Part shown: positions 62,500 through 64,000 of the stretch, in pieces
Numbering within the stretch: the stretch's first letter is position 1
Layout: each line of letters begins with the position of its first letter
Source: Enterococcus wangshanyuanii
GTDB lineage: Bacteria; Bacillota; Bacilli; Lactobacillales; Enterococcaceae
Length of the DNA: 64,000 bases
Assembly (NCBI RefSeq): GCF_002197645.1
Contig: NZ_CP021874.1
Location: 2,542,001-2,606,000 of the forward strand
Reading direction: 5' to 3'
Notes under the pieces: model-generated
Seen by the model: the letters and a program-made list of their open reading frames with translations, nothing else
Databases searched by the model: none
Told to the model about the DNA's origin: nothing
Program-made: the position numbers and the translations under genes

Positions 62500-63642
62500 A
62501 TGCAAAAACGTGTCGTCACGTTGCTGATGATCGTCGTTGGCGCAAGTCTGGGTATTTCATTATTACCAATGGCTTGGGAAATGGCGCAGCAAGCGGATAA
62601 TACATGGCTGAACAATAACTTTACTAACAGTTTGATTGGTGCACTTATTTTCTTTATTTTATCGTTAGGGTTAGCGAAGTATATTGTATCAGGCGTTAAA
62701 AAAATAGAAGCGGCATTAAATGAGTTGAGTTTGACTTATCTTTTATTTGGAAGTGTCGGTGTGATCATCGGACTGATCATTGGAGCGATCATCTCGATTC
62801 CGATGTACAATTTGAATATTCCTTTTGTGAATAGTGTATTGCCGATCTTAGTTATGATCATTTTTGGCTATCTTGGTTTTCGAATGGGAACCACACGAAT
62901 CGATGAGTGGCGCAAGATTTTTACTCCGAAACAAAAGAAACTACAGAATGAAAATGACGGGGAAGTTTTAGAGCGCAAAGTGGAAGATCGTTTCCATAAG
63001 TATAAGATTTTGGATACAAGTGTCATCATTGACGGTAGAATTTACGATATTGCTAAAACAGGCTTTTTAGAAGGGGTTATTTTGATTCCTAACTTTGTTT
63101 TATATGAATTGCAGTATATTGCCGATTCTGGTGATAGCTTGAAACGCGTGCGCGGACGTCGTGGACTGGATATTTTAAATGCTTTACAAAAAGAAGATGG
63201 CATTTCTGTCGAAATGTACGATGGTGATTTTGAAGATATTTCTGAGGTCGATAGTAAGCTGATCAAATTGGCAAAACTATTAGATGGTGTTGTTGTAACC
63301 AATGATTATAACTTGAATAAAGTCTCTGAATTTCAAAATGTCCCTGTTTTGAATATCAATGCCCTAGCTAATGCAGTCAAACCAGTAGTGATTCCAGGAG
63401 AGACGATGAATGTCATGGTCGTAAAAGCCGGTACAGAGCGTCAACAAGGCGTTGCGTATTTAGATGACGGCACAATGGTAGTTGTGGAAGATGGACAGCA
63501 TTATATGAATGAACATATCCAAGTAGTTGTGACAAGCGCGCTACAAACTGCTGCCGGTCGGATGATTTTCGCAAAACCAGCGCATTCCGGCAGAGGGATC
63601 GATGATAGTAAAGAAGAAAAAAAAGCCCATGAAAAGAGCTAA
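62500..63642 (+). CDS. yacL: PIN/TRAM-domain membrane protein YacL
   Basis: The 380-residue protein has four membrane segments (about 1-145), then a PIN domain (about 165-280) with acidic residues in LDTSVIIDGRIYD, and a C-terminal TRAM domain (about 290-360). PIN domains are usually RNases, and TRAM binds RNA, so a membrane-bound RNase is likely, but substrates are unknown. GGAGG supports ATG 62500; the frame opens at 62485. ispD begins within its last codons. Confidence 0.93.
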   Translation: MQKRVVTLLMIVVGASLGISLLPMAWEMAQQADNTWLNNNFTNSLIGALIFFILSLGLAKYIVSGVKKIEAALNELSLTYLLFGSVGVIIGLIIGAIISIPMYNLNIPFVNSVLPILVMIIFGYLGFRMGTTRIDEWRKIFTPKQKKLQNENDGEVLERKVEDRFHKYKILDTSVIIDGRIYDIAKTGFLEGVILIPNFVLYELQYIADSGDSLKRVRGRRGLDILNALQKEDGISVEMYDGDFEDISEVDSKLIKLAKLLDGVVVTNDYNLNKVSEFQNVPVLNINALANAVKPVVIPGETMNVMVVKAGTERQQGVAYLDDGTMVVVEDGQHYMNEHIQVVVTSALQTAAGRMIFAKPAHSGRGIDDSKEEKKAHEKS

Positions 63643-64000
63643 AACGAGAGACAAAACTCTGGATTATGAAGTTATTTTGTTAGCAGCAGGGCAAGGAAAA
63701 CGAATGGGTGCCAGTCGTAATAAGATTTTGTTACATTTGATCGGCAAGCCGGTTATTTCATATTCACTGCAGACATTTTTGAATGATCCTGCTTGTAAAC
63801 ACATCATTTTGGTAACGCAAGAAGATGAGCAGGATCTATTAGCAGCTATGGCAAAAAAAGAAACCAAGAAAAAACATTGTCCCGTAACGATCGTATCTGG
63901 TGGTTGTGAGCGTCAATATAGTGTTCACAATGGATTGAAGATGCTGCTCAATCCAGAAAATATCGTCATGGTCCATGATGGTGCTAGACCTTTTGTTACT
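63629..64000 (+). CDS. ispD: IspD-like cytidylyltransferase (partial, cut by window end)
   Basis: The first 124 codons are visible. They show the cytidylyltransferase motif LAAGQGKRMG, the Lys of RNKILL, GKPVISYSL and VHDGARPFVT. The ATG lies 14 bp inside the yacL end. IspD makes CDP-methylerythritol in the MEP pathway. Enterococci make isoprenoids by the mevalonate route, so this gene may serve another CTP reaction, such as a TarI-like polyol-phosphate step. The rest of the gene is outside the window. Confidence 0.85.
   Translation, partial: MKRAKTRDKTLDYEVILLAAGQGKRMGASRNKILLHLIGKPVISYSLQTFLNDPACKHIILVTQEDEQDLLAAMAKKETKKKHCPVTIVSGGCERQYSVHNGLKMLLNPENIVMVHDGARPFVT

Noticed and set aside
1..64000. 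tRNA, rRNA, CRISPR array, insertion sequence or prophage
   Set aside because: No cloverleaf with CCA-type ends, repeat-spacer series, transposase motifs or phage structural genes were found on reading both strands.

Overview
The window looks like an origin-proximal chromosomal segment of a low-GC Gram-positive coccus of the genus Enterococcus. From memory, the order purA, mptR with a mannose-PTS operon and manO at one end, and radA, yacL and an ispD-like gene at the other, resembles the early part of the E. faecalis chromosome. The stretch between them carries many accessory and surface genes. Species was not determined; the divergence suggests an enterococcus other than E. faecalis.

Layout. 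1-5.3 kb: purA, a DegV protein, a secreted TPM-domain protein and a YkpA-type ABC-F ATPase. 5.5-12.9 kb: a LevR/MptR-type sigma-54 activator, a clear -24/-12 promoter, the mannose PTS genes (IIB, IIAB, IIC, IID) and manO. 12.9-21.3 kb: small regulatory and membrane genes (PadR with a membrane partner, HdeD-like, HNH protein, TMEM175-like), a 703-residue coiled-coil protein of unknown role, and an ABC exporter. 21.3-26.3 kb: a dihydroxyacetone/glycerol catabolic island (dhaS, dhaQ, dhaKLM, gldA) with a readable DhaS operator, promoter and cre site. 26.4-35.7 kb: a surface cluster with a MucBP-repeat LPXTG protein, two WxL proteins, a DUF916/DUF3324 protein, a small sortase substrate and three regulators. 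35.8-42.8 kb: mprF, a nucleoside hydrolase, a MerR/DUF4260 pair and a lipoprotein fumarate-reductase-like flavoprotein.

43.0-46.7 kb is a type VII secretion cargo module without secretion machinery: EsxA, a Lap1-type (TIGR04197/DUF3130) protein, a Lap2-like protein, an LXG protein with a glycine-rich hydrophobic C-terminus, a membrane protein that is probably its immunity factor, and DUF4176. Two genes here appear frameshifted at short A tracts. 46.9-52.8 kb: a YfhO-type membrane protein, an unknown membrane protein, a MerR/hydrolase divergent pair with a textbook 19-bp-spacer promoter, and a histidinol-phosphatase gene. That coding sequence contains an exceptional cluster of DnaA boxes. 53-64 kb: proBA, serC-serA-DUF1015, a transporter-like protein, dut, radA, yacL and the start of an ispD-like gene.

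The most notable observations are the DnaA-box cluster inside the hisK-like gene, the compact LXG toxin module with two A-tract frameshifts, GATACAC palindromes shared by the mptR promoter and the region upstream of the sigma-54 promoter, the paired PadR operators, and two diverged copies of a roughly 120-bp intergenic element. No tRNA, rRNA, CRISPR array, insertion sequence or prophage was seen. All assignments come from reading the sequence; no database search was run.
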